In this document: one piece after another, positions 9,222-17,204 of the stretch
How positions within the stretch are numbered: the stretch's first letter is position 1
Layout: each line of letters starts with the position of its first letter
Origin: Pigmentibacter sp. JX0631
GTDB taxonomy: Bacteria; Bdellovibrionota_B; Oligoflexia; Silvanigrellales; Silvanigrellaceae
Direction of reading: 5' to 3'
Length of the DNA stretch: 64,000 nt
Assembly (NCBI RefSeq): GCF_029873255.1
Contig: NZ_CP123622.1
Span: 1,148,501 to 1,212,500 of the forward strand
Translations under genes and position numbers: made by a program
The notes under the pieces: model-generated
The model's database searches: none
What the model was told of the DNA's origin: nothing
What the model saw: only the letters and a program-made list of their open reading frames with translations

Positions 9222-10973
9222 TTATTCCTGTAATACAATATTAGATAGAAAGTTTCTTACATCTTGAGAGTTTTTAATTAATTCACGAAAATTTCCATTT
9301 TCAACAATTTTTCCATTTTTTATAAAAATAACTCTATCACAACTATTTAAAACAGATAATTTATGAGTTACTAAAATTCTTATTTTATTTTTCCAGTATC
9401 CATTCAATAATTCGTTAATTACCTTTTCTTGAGTATTAACATCCAAAGCACTTAAACAATCATCTAATAAAATTATAGGTCTTTCTGAGTAGCATGCTCT
9501 TGCTAAAGAAATTCTTTGCTTTTGACCACCAGATAAATTAATACCTCGCTCTCCAATATTAGATTCTAATCCCAGTAAAAACTGTTCATTTTCATGTTTA
9601 AATTGAGACAATTCCAAACAATTATTTACTCTCTCATCATTAGTAGATGTATAATTAAATTCAAATGCGACATTATCTCTTAAGTTAGAATTTATAACAA
9701 AAAAATCTTGGGGAACATAACTAAAATACGATCTTAACTCTGACAGTGAAATATCATTTAATGATCTATTATTTATAGTAAACTCTTTATAATTTGTCTT
9801 TATTAAATTTAGTAAAGCCTGAATAATTAAGCTTTTTCCAGACCCAAACTCTCCTATTATAGCAACAAATTCGTTAGACTTTATATCCAAAGATATATTT
9901 TCAAGTAAAATTTTATTCTCTTTTATATAGTATAGTTCTTTAATTCTAATAAAAAAACTTGAATATTCAAAACTAGGAAGTTTAGATTCATACTCTTCTA
10001 ATTCTTGCTCCCAAAAATTTTGAATTCTCCTAATAGAAGTGAAACTATCAGTAATTGAAACAAACATTATCGGTATCATTCGCATAGGTCTTGTTAGAAG
10101 TACACTAAAAAGCCAAAAAAGACTAAAAATCTTTCCAGCTGTAAATGACGCTGGATCTACTTTATACAGTAAATAAATACTAAAAATATTTATTATGAAA
10201 GGAGAAGAATATCCTATAGAATTAATAACAGCAGCATTTCTTACCATAGAAATTCTATTTAAAGTTTCTAGTTCACGATATACTTTTATTTTTTTTTCAA
10301 TTCCCTCTGTCCAACCTAACATACGTATAATTCTTATATTTAAAATCCACTCAGATACGACTCCAATTCTTAAAGAAGAATAAAATTTATTTTTAAAAAA
10401 TAGTCTTCCTTGTTTTAGTCCAAGTGTAATATTAATTGCAAGAATTCCTCCTACAATAGAAAATATTATTAATGGGTTAAGACCTGTTATAAAATATATT
10501 GCAAATGGAGCAAGCATCACAGGAATAAGGTAAGAAATGAAATTCGGGAAAATATCATCAATAAAAGTAACTGAAGTTTGTATATCTGTCGCATAAATAG
10601 ATAAAGATTCTCCAACAGATATTTTATTATCAGCATCACTTTTAATTCTTAACGCTTTTGCATAAGTAAAATTTGATAACCATGTTTGCAAAAAACTTCC
10701 TTCTTTTAAAGCAACATATTTTGCAAAATACAGAAATATTTGAGAAATAAATGAAAAAACAAAAATAAATAAAATATATTTTAAATATTGATAATTGACA
10801 CTAAATTCTCTTATTAAATTAAGATAATCAATTAATTCTTTTTGATAAAAAGGAACGAGTAAAGAAAAAAGACTAGAAATCAAACTTAATAGAAAAATTA
10901 TTAACTTATATCTAAACCGCATGAAAAAAATTTTTTTAAATAAATTATTTTTAGTAAGCATTAAATGACCCAT
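9222..10973 (-). CDS. ABC half-exporter with degenerate Walker B, MRP-NBD1-like
   Basis: The first gene of the operon, 583 residues: a membrane domain over about residues 20-320 and an NBD. Walker A is GEFGSGKSL, the signature is canonical (NLSGGQKQR), but Walker B reads IILLDDCLSALD, with Asp where the catalytic Glu should be. The same replacement marks NBD1 of eukaryotic ABCC/MRP proteins. The switch His is present (VTHKLS). Together with the gene at 7335-9218 it should make a heterodimer in which only the composite site formed by this protein's signature and the partner's Walker motifs hydrolyses ATP well. The ATG at 10973 has no clear ribosome site; the in-frame ATG at 10961 (four codons later) is a plausible alternative. 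It is divergent from the MFS exporter at 11137. Confidence 0.9.
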   Translation of the reverse strand: MGHLMLTKNNLFKKIFFMRFRYKLIIFLLSLISSLFSLLVPFYQKELIDYLNLIREFSVNYQYLKYILFIFVFSFISQIFLYFAKYVALKEGSFLQTWLSNFTYAKALRIKSDADNKISVGESLSIYATDIQTSVTFIDDIFPNFISYLIPVMLAPFAIYFITGLNPLIIFSIVGGILAINITLGLKQGRLFFKNKFYSSLRIGVVSEWILNIRIIRMLGWTEGIEKKIKVYRELETLNRISMVRNAAVINSIGYSSPFIINIFSIYLLYKVDPASFTAGKIFSLFWLFSVLLTRPMRMIPIMFVSITDSFTSIRRIQNFWEQELEEYESKLPSFEYSSFFIRIKELYYIKENKILLENISLDIKSNEFVAIIGEFGSGKSLIIQALLNLIKTNYKEFTINNRSLNDISLSELRSYFSYVPQDFFVINSNLRDNVAFEFNYTSTNDERVNNCLELSQFKHENEQFLLGLESNIGERGINLSGGQKQRISLARACYSERPIILLDDCLSALDVNTQEKVINELLNGYWKNKIRILVTHKLSVLNSCDRVIFIKNGKIVENGNFRELIKNSQDVRNFLSNIVLQE

Positions 10974-11136
10974 TGAATATTATTTTAATACATAGTATAG
11001 AAAAAACATCGAAATTTCAAATTGAATTTAAACAGAAAAATATCTTAATTTAATAAAATTTAAGTAATACCATAATTTTGTTGTAAATAGTTTCATTTTC
11101 TCTTAATAGTACATTCTCGGTTTAAGAAAGGATTTT

Positions 11137-12504
11137 ATGCAATTTTTTTCCAAAAATTTTGCCATTATTGTAATTGTGGCAATGGCTTTCTTCATAGAAC
11201 TACTTGATACAACAATAATTAATACTTCAATTCCCCAGATTGCAGAAAGCTTTAATGCTGCACCATTAACTATTAAAATTGCTATTACCAGTTACTTAAT
11301 GGCTTTAGCTATCTTTATCCCAATTAGTGGTTGGCTAGCGGATAAGTTTGGAACTAAAAAAATATTTCTTTCTGCTATTGTCATATTTACTTTAAGTTCA
11401 TTGTTTTGCGGTCTTTCTCAGTCTATATTTCAACTCGCTTTATTTCGCTTTATCCAAGGCATTGGCGGAGCATTGATGATTCCCATTGGTAGACTTATTG
11501 TTTTGCAATCTTTTTCTAATCAAGATCTTCTAAAAATTATGAGTTATATTTCTCTTATTGCATTAATTGGACCCGTTTTAGGACCATTGCTTGGAGGCTA
11601 TATTACTACTTACTATTCTTGGCATTGGATATTTTTTATAAATATCCCTTTAGGAATTTTTGAATTTTTGATGGCTTATAAGTTTATACCTAATGAAATA
11701 GCTAAAATGCCAAAAAAACTTGATATAAAAGGATTTATTTTAATAGCGATTGGATTGACATTAATAGCATTTAGCGCAGAAAATATTAGTGAAAATCTAA
11801 TTTCTAAAGCAATAATTTGGACATTACTACTAATTGGAATTGGATTTGTTTTTTTATACATTATACATTCAAAAAAAACAGAAAATTCAATATTAGATTT
11901 AAATTTATTTAAAATTAATTCATTTCAAATTGGAAATATTCAATTACTAATTTCTATAATCGCAGCTGGTGGTATTTCATTTATTCTGCCAATTATGTTG
12001 CAAACATATTTTAAATTAAATCCATTGTATTCAGGTTTATTTACTGCACCTATTGCATTTGGAGCAATTTTAATAAGGCCATTCATTCCATATATCGTCA
12101 AATATTTTGGATATAAAAAACTTTTAACTTTAAATACTTTATTACTTTCTTCTTGCATATTTGCATTTTATTTGATTTCTAATATCAATTACTTCTACTT
12201 AATTTTTTTAGGTATTATTTATGGTGTATTTTATACTATTCAAATATCATGTTCAGCTGTTATTGGATATTTAAATATTGAAGCTAAAGATAAAAGTGCT
12301 GCAACAAGTTTACAAAGTACAAATCAACAATTTTCATTAACGCTTTGTATTTGTATTAACGCATTTCTAATTCATTTATTTACATTAAATAATAGTCAAA
12401 ATTCAGGAATAACCCATAATATTGAAGCATTCCAATATACATTTTTAACTTTATCAGTTATTTTTCTTTTAAATTTATTTTTTATTAGGAAATTAAGAAT
12501 TTAA
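11137..12504 (+). CDS. MFS multidrug-type exporter, DHA2 (EmrB/QacA) family
   Basis: An inner-membrane proton antiporter of the major facilitator superfamily, 455 residues with 12-14 hydrophobic helices. The first helix carries the LDTTIINTSIPQIA sequence (Asp plus the NxxIP element) that marks DHA2 drug:H+ antiporters. The cytosolic loop 2-3 has motif A (GWLADKFGTKK) and helix 5 has the antiporter motif C (GPVLGPLLGG). It is somewhat short for a 14-helix member and closer to the HsrA/YieO group. AAAGGA precedes the ATG at 11137. It is divergent from the ABC operon with a 163-bp shared upstream region, so both export systems may answer to one signal. It converges on the gene at 12508 with only 3 bp between stops. 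The actual drug or metabolite is unknown. Confidence 0.92.
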   Translation: MQFFSKNFAIIVIVAMAFFIELLDTTIINTSIPQIAESFNAAPLTIKIAITSYLMALAIFIPISGWLADKFGTKKIFLSAIVIFTLSSLFCGLSQSIFQLALFRFIQGIGGALMIPIGRLIVLQSFSNQDLLKIMSYISLIALIGPVLGPLLGGYITTYYSWHWIFFINIPLGIFEFLMAYKFIPNEIAKMPKKLDIKGFILIAIGLTLIAFSAENISENLISKAIIWTLLLIGIGFVFLYIIHSKKTENSILDLNLFKINSFQIGNIQLLISIIAAGGISFILPIMLQTYFKLNPLYSGLFTAPIAFGAILIRPFIPYIVKYFGYKKLLTLNTLLLSSCIFAFYLISNINYFYLIFLGIIYGVFYTIQISCSAVIGYLNIEAKDKSAATSLQSTNQQFSLTLCICINAFLIHLFTLNNSQNSGITHNIEAFQYTFLTLSVIFLLNLFFIRKLRI

Positions 12505-12507
12505 ATT

Positions 12508-13281
12508 TCAATTCTTAATTTCCCATTTCTGTATACCATATTTATCATATAGTTTTTGAAAGTTTTCTGTTAATTTTATTGTCTGAAAACTATTATCAAA
12601 TAATTTCATCAGTCGAAGACTTTTCTCTTTATTTTTTGGACTTAATGCAAAATATAAATTTTCTGCTTTTAAACAGCCCACTTTTTTATATTGGTCATTA
12701 TAAAAATTGTTTTTTAAAAAAAAGTCGGCTGTAATAGAATCTACTACAAATGCGTCAACATCATTACTTCCAAGTAATTTAAAACCTGCATTAAAAACAT
12801 CTTCAGCACTAATTTGGTTTACTTTTACTTTTTTATCAGAATGATTTTTATTTAAATAATCTGTTAGTCCAGGATAATTAGCTCCTTGTATTGTTGCAAT
12901 ATTAATATCCTTCAAAGATTCAACGTTTTTAAAAGACCATTTTGATAATTTTTTAACATAAAAACACATTTGTTGATATGCTACTGCTTCATGACTAAAA
13001 ATAAAATCAGGAGCTTCCCCCTTAGCAGGTGCTAAAATTCCATTAATTTTGCCTTCACGTACTTCATTTACAGCAATACTCCATGATGTTTTTTGAAACT
13101 CAACGTTAATTCCTTCATTTTTATAAGCATTTTCAACTAGCTCTATGACGAGACCAGGTTTATCTAAATTATCACACATCCAAGGACACCAAATATTATA
13201 AGCAATATTTATTGATTCTGAATAAGCTATTTTTCCAAAAAATAAAAAGAATAGAATTATAATAATTTTAAGATACTGCAT
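12508..13281 (-). CDS. Periplasmic solute-binding protein (SBP_bac_3-like), paralogue 2
   Basis: A 257-residue exported protein with a clear Sec signal (cleavage near residue 21, AYS). The mature chain follows the two-lobe plan of family-3 amino-acid-type binding proteins: an N-terminal strand, a lobe cross-over around FVVDSITADFFL, and closing helices. A short motif near the N terminus (CPWMCDNLDKPG) is shared with the neighbouring paralogue at 13297-14064 and contains two Cys that could form a disulphide. GGAG stands before the ATG at 13281. No permease or ATPase gene is adjacent, so it may serve a distant transporter or act as a sensor input. The two tandem copies are 15 bp apart and probably arose by duplication. 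The ligand is not predictable. Confidence 0.82.
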   Translation of the reverse strand: MQYLKIIIILFFLFFGKIAYSESINIAYNIWCPWMCDNLDKPGLVIELVENAYKNEGINVEFQKTSWSIAVNEVREGKINGILAPAKGEAPDFIFSHEAVAYQQMCFYVKKLSKWSFKNVESLKDINIATIQGANYPGLTDYLNKNHSDKKVKVNQISAEDVFNAGFKLLGSNDVDAFVVDSITADFFLKNNFYNDQYKKVGCLKAENLYFALSPKNKEKSLRLMKLFDNSFQTIKLTENFQKLYDKYGIQKWEIKN

Positions 13282-13296
13282 AAATTCTCCATATTA

Positions 13297-14064
13297 TTAT
13301 TCTTCAAAATTAAATTCATCAATTTCATATTTTTTCTTTAGCACTTCAAAAAAATTATTATTTTTTAAAATTTCAATATTTTTATCTAGAATACTAGCTA
13401 AATAATTACTTTTATTTTGAAATTTTGGGGTAAAAGCTAGGTATATTTTCTCAAGCTCAAGACAACCAACTTTTTTAAATTCTTGTTCTTGATTTGTTTT
13501 TTTTAAATAATAATCAGCTGCAGAATGATCAACCAAAAGTACGTCAAACTGCTTAGATTTCAAATACTCAAATCCAGTTTCATATATATTTTCAACGTTT
13601 AAAAATTTAAGTTTTTTTATATTTTCTCTGTTGAGATCAATATATTTATTTAATTCATTGTATGTATTTCTAAATGAAATTCCTAATTTAATGTTTGTTA
13701 ATGATCTTTCATCAGTATAGATCCAATTTAGGTTTTTACTCGCAAAAAAACACATATGTCTTTTCGCTAAATGTTTTTTTGGAAAATAAAATCCTACAGC
13801 CTCCTCTTTAGAGGGACTTAGTAATCCTAATGCACGGCCTTCTTTAACTTCTAATTTTGCTAATGGCCAAGAATTTTTTTGAAACTGAATTTTTATATTA
13901 CTCAAACGATAGATTTCCGTTACCAATTCAAATAAAAACCCTGGCTTAGAGGGAGTATTACACATCCATGGGCAATTATAATCCCATGCTATGCTAACTG
14001 AATTATAGTCTGCAAAAGCTGAATTAAAAATCGAAAATAATAGGATAAGTAAAATTTTTTTCAT
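13297..14064 (-). CDS. Periplasmic solute-binding protein (SBP_bac_3-like), paralogue 1
   Basis: 255 residues with a Sec signal (cleavage near residue 18, AFA). It is the first gene of a two-gene unit and a clear paralogue of 12508-13281. Both share the CPWMC...KPG motif, the FQK-SW segment, the CFF/CFY strand and the cross-over with a D-S/H-x-A-D-Y/F-F/Y-L pattern. The shared cysteines close to the predicted binding cleft are unusual for this superfamily. The ribosome site upstream of the ATG at 14064 is weak (TGGAA). No ABC permease is nearby. The two copies have diverged strongly, so they probably bind different ligands. This is an inference from divergence only. Confidence 0.82.
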   Translation of the reverse strand: MKKILLILLFSIFNSAFADYNSVSIAWDYNCPWMCNTPSKPGFLFELVTEIYRLSNIKIQFQKNSWPLAKLEVKEGRALGLLSPSKEEAVGFYFPKKHLAKRHMCFFASKNLNWIYTDERSLTNIKLGISFRNTYNELNKYIDLNRENIKKLKFLNVENIYETGFEYLKSKQFDVLLVDHSAADYYLKKTNQEQEFKKVGCLELEKIYLAFTPKFQNKSNYLASILDKNIEILKNNNFFEVLKKKYEIDEFNFEE

Positions 14065-14180
14065 GTAAATTCCATTTACTAAAAGTTATCATTTATAAGT
14101 ATAATGGAATTTTTTTAAATTAGATAAATAAAAAGAATTTTTTTGACAATACAATGTTACTAAGAAATTCAAGACTAATT

Positions 14181-15833
14181 TTAATGCTTAAAATGTCTCA
14201 CACCTGTAAATACCATAGCAATTCCATAATTGTCGCAAGCTTTGATTACTTCAGAATCTTGGACACTACCACCAGGTTGTATAATATATTTAATACCAGC
14301 TTTGTGAATTAAATCTATACTATCAGGAAAAGGAAAAAAAGCGTCACTAGCTAATATAGCATTGTCCAAACTTAGTCTTGTTTTATTTAGACAATGTTCA
14401 ACTGCATCAACTCTGTTGGTAAATCCTCCTGCAATAGAAAGCGTTTGCCTTGAATTTGCCAATACAATTGCATTTGAACGAACATGTTTTACAACAGTCA
14501 TGCCAATAATTAAAGAATCCATAATTTCATTACTTGGTTTTACAATAGTCGGATACGTTACAGAATTTAAATTTAATACACTTTCATTAGAGCTTTGTGC
14601 TAAAAAACCACCTTGCACTTGTGTAAAGATAGTTTTACTCGCTAGTGGTAATTCAAAATTGAATTTAACTAAACGAAGATTTTTCTTTTTTTGCAGTACA
14701 ATTAATGCTTCATTTGTAAAATTAGGAGCAATAATTACTTCTAAGAATATTTCACTCATTTTATTTGCTAATTCTTCTGAGACAGTATCGGTTAAACAAA
14801 CTATTCCTCCAAAAGGGCTTACCGGATCAGAATTAAAAGCATCTACATATGCTTGATAAATTGAAGAATGAGATACCCCTACTCCACATGGTGTATTATG
14901 TTTTAAGATAACTGCTGCTTTTTTCGTTTTAAATTCATAAGCCAATCGAATAGCATGTTCAATATCTAGAACATTATTGTAACTTAGTTCTTTTCCATGA
15001 AAACATTCCATATTTGTTAAGCAGGAATATTTGTGTTCATTTATGTCAGAAAAACTATATAATGCAGCTTTTTGATGAGGATTTTCTCCATAACGGAGTG
15101 TTTTTTCTTTTTTCAATGATAAAGTAACTGAATCAGGTATATGATCAATATTTAGAACATTTGTTTCACGAATAGGACCATTCTTATTGTCAAGATTATT
15201 CTTTAATTCAAATTTTTTCTCAAGTGCATTTGCAATTGTTTGATCATATGCAGCTGTTTCTTTAAACGCTTTTAATGCAAGTTTTTTTCTAAATTCATAA
15301 GATATTTTTCCATTATTTTTTTCTAATTCTTGAAGAAAAGGATGATAATCTCTAACATCACAAAGAATTGAAACCGAAGCATGATTTTTAGCTGCAGCTC
15401 GTAACAAGCTAACTCCACCAATGTCAATGTTTTCAATCAGTTCTGCTTCAGAAGAAACTTTCTCAACGGCAGATTGAAATGGGTATAAATTACAAATAAC
15501 TACATCAAAAGGTAAAATACCATGTTTTTGCATATCTCCAAAATCACTCTCCAGTGCAGGGCGTCCTAAAATTCCTCCAAATATCTTAGGATGGAGTGTT
15601 TTTACTCGGCCTCCTAATATTTCTGGAAATTCAGTTATATTTTCAATCCGTTGGCAGGAGTACCCCAATTCTTTAATAGCTTTATATGTAGAAGAAGTGG
15701 CATACAATTCGCAATCAATCTTGGAAAAAGCTTTACAGATTTCTAGCAATCCTGTTTTATCACTTAATGAAAGCAATATTCTTTTCACAGTTATATGATC
15801 TTCAATTTTTACTTGTACAACTTGAATGCTCAT
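14181..15833 (-). CDS. purH: Bifunctional AICAR transformylase / IMP cyclohydrolase
   Basis: Catalyses the last two steps of de novo IMP synthesis: formylation of AICAR with 10-formyl-THF, then ring closure. The N-terminal MGS-like cyclohydrolase domain shows LLSLSDKTGL and LGGRVKTLHPKIFGGIL (phosphate site). The AICARFT part shows the RYGENPHQ segment and ILKHNTPCGVG, where the Lys-His pair of the transformylase site sits. The C-terminal AILASDAFFPFPDSID stretch and the PGGSVQD segment are also typical. At 550 aa it is slightly longer than usual, by an N-terminal extension of about 15 residues. The ATG at 15833 has GAGGA 5 nt upstream, which supports that start. No purine riboswitch was recognised upstream. 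A short inverted repeat at 15895-15913 lies in the upstream region. Confidence 0.96.
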   Translation of the reverse strand: MSIQVVQVKIEDHITVKRILLSLSDKTGLLEICKAFSKIDCELYATSSTYKAIKELGYSCQRIENITEFPEILGGRVKTLHPKIFGGILGRPALESDFGDMQKHGILPFDVVICNLYPFQSAVEKVSSEAELIENIDIGGVSLLRAAAKNHASVSILCDVRDYHPFLQELEKNNGKISYEFRKKLALKAFKETAAYDQTIANALEKKFELKNNLDNKNGPIRETNVLNIDHIPDSVTLSLKKEKTLRYGENPHQKAALYSFSDINEHKYSCLTNMECFHGKELSYNNVLDIEHAIRLAYEFKTKKAAVILKHNTPCGVGVSHSSIYQAYVDAFNSDPVSPFGGIVCLTDTVSEELANKMSEIFLEVIIAPNFTNEALIVLQKKKNLRLVKFNFELPLASKTIFTQVQGGFLAQSSNESVLNLNSVTYPTIVKPSNEIMDSLIIGMTVVKHVRSNAIVLANSRQTLSIAGGFTNRVDAVEHCLNKTRLSLDNAILASDAFFPFPDSIDLIHKAGIKYIIQPGGSVQDSEVIKACDNYGIAMVFTGVRHFKH

Positions 15834-15894
15834 AGTGTCCTCACTCTAAGTAATTGGAATTAAAAATATTTTTTATAAATTTAAGATTAAAATT

Positions 15895-15913
15895 AAAGCG
15901 CTGATCACGCTTT
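15895..15913. promoter_or_regulatory. Inverted repeat upstream of purH
   Basis: AAAGCG, 7 nt (CTGATCA), CGCTTT: two perfect 6-nt arms, 62 bp upstream of the purH start and about 155 bp before the gene at 16068. On the plus strand it runs into a T stretch, so it could be a weak hairpin, but no plus-strand gene ends just before it. An operator for purH or for the divergent gene is the other possibility. The regulator is unknown. Confidence 0.3.
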
Positions 15914-16067
15914 TTTCTCCCCAAGCAGATAACATTGACTATAAAAAAAAGATATGCCTAATATTTGTTTTTCAATTTCCGAAAGCCAAAATGCAACAAA
16001 AATTTAGTTTTTTTCTTTATTTTGTAGCGGTTATATTTGAATTAATCATTCACTAAAGTGGATTTAC

Positions 16068-17201
16068 ATGTTTAATGAGCTTAGAAAATTTTCATTATTT
16101 ACAGACTTAACAGATAGTCAAATAGAAAGACTGCAAGAAATTTCATTTGAATTAAAATTAAAATCTGGAGAAATTTTTATTCATGAAGGCAAAGTTGAAC
16201 AAAAATTTTACATTATTCTTGAAGGTGAAGTTGAAATAATAAAAAAAAATGGTGACAGATATTATCCATTAGCAAAATTAAATAGCGGGGAAATTGTTGG
16301 GGAGATGGCTTTATTTGAAAATTCAGCTCGTTCAGCTAGTGTTAAATCTATCGAAGAATCAAAATTAATTTGCTTTGATTTAGAAAAAATAAAAACAGAC
16401 AGTAATTATCTAGATATTTATGCAAAATTTACTGCATATTTTGGAGACAAAATATCAAAACGCTTACGTTACACAAATGAAGTTACAGTTGAAGTTTTAA
16501 AAGAAAGATTAGCAATCGGAAATTTTGCTGTTAATATTATTGCAATCACTACACTCTATGCAATATCTTTACAAATGTTACAAAAACTTAAAAATTACAT
16601 GTCAAACTCCACTGTAGTAACAATCCTTGTATTATCTATGTTTTGTTATTTTATTATATCGATGATGTTAAAAAGCGGTTACCCTTTAAAAGCATTTGGA
16701 ATAACAACTGAACATTGGAAAAAGTCTGTATTTGAATCTATTATTTACACCATACCTTTTCTTATTATTATTTTAACAATTAAATTTTGTTTAATATTAT
16801 TTATCCCAAGATTAAATAATATTCCCTTATTTGATCCTACAGCAATTTTTAAATCTGCAGCTGACATAAATATGAAAGTTTATTTTGCAGCTCTTTCTGG
16901 GTATATTGTATTTGTCCCCATTCAAGAATTAATTGTTAGAAGTGGCATTCAATCAGCATTACAAAAATTTCTAACGGGATCTAAATTTAAAACTAAATGG
17001 TCTGCAATAATTTTATCAAATATTCTTTTTGCAGGCGGACATTCACATATTAGTGCAGGATTTGCCTTATCAGTATTTGTACCTGGAATATTCTGGGGAT
17101 GGCTCTATGCCAAACAAAATTCACTTATCGGAGTAAGCATTTCCCATATTTTAATCGGAGTATGGGCTGCATTTATAGTAGGTTTTGAAAATATATTTTA
17201 A
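16068..17201 (+). CDS. Cyclic-nucleotide-binding domain fused to CPBP (CAAX protease-like) membrane protein
   Basis: Residues about 5-125 form a CAP-type cNMP-binding domain: the phosphate cassette reads GEIVGEMALFENSARSAS, with Glu79 and Arg88 in the places that hold cAMP ribose and phosphate. Residues about 150-377 are a multi-helix membrane domain of the CPBP/Abi family, relatives of the CAAX prenyl protease Rce1. CPBP motif 1 is QELIVR (residues 286-291), where the norm is EExxxR; motif 2 is FAGGHSH (His325), and His360 is in motif 3 (ISHILIG). The first Glu of motif 1 is Gln here, which may weaken peptidase activity. The architecture suggests a membrane protein gated by a nucleotide second messenger. 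GTGGA precedes the ATG. It converges on 17205-19352 with a 3-bp gap. Confidence 0.85.
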   Translation: MFNELRKFSLFTDLTDSQIERLQEISFELKLKSGEIFIHEGKVEQKFYIILEGEVEIIKKNGDRYYPLAKLNSGEIVGEMALFENSARSASVKSIEESKLICFDLEKIKTDSNYLDIYAKFTAYFGDKISKRLRYTNEVTVEVLKERLAIGNFAVNIIAITTLYAISLQMLQKLKNYMSNSTVVTILVLSMFCYFIISMMLKSGYPLKAFGITTEHWKKSVFESIIYTIPFLIIILTIKFCLILFIPRLNNIPLFDPTAIFKSAADINMKVYFAALSGYIVFVPIQELIVRSGIQSALQKFLTGSKFKTKWSAIILSNILFAGGHSHISAGFALSVFVPGIFWGWLYAKQNSLIGVSISHILIGVWAAFIVGFENIF

Positions 17202-17204
17202 GAA

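Noticed and set aside
14362-14856. 164-codon open frame on the plus strand opposite purH
   Set aside because: It lies wholly antisense to a well-supported housekeeping gene, has no ribosome site and no recognisable domain.
15834-16067. Purine or other riboswitch before purH
   Set aside because: No conserved aptamer pattern recognised; only a short inverted repeat was seen.
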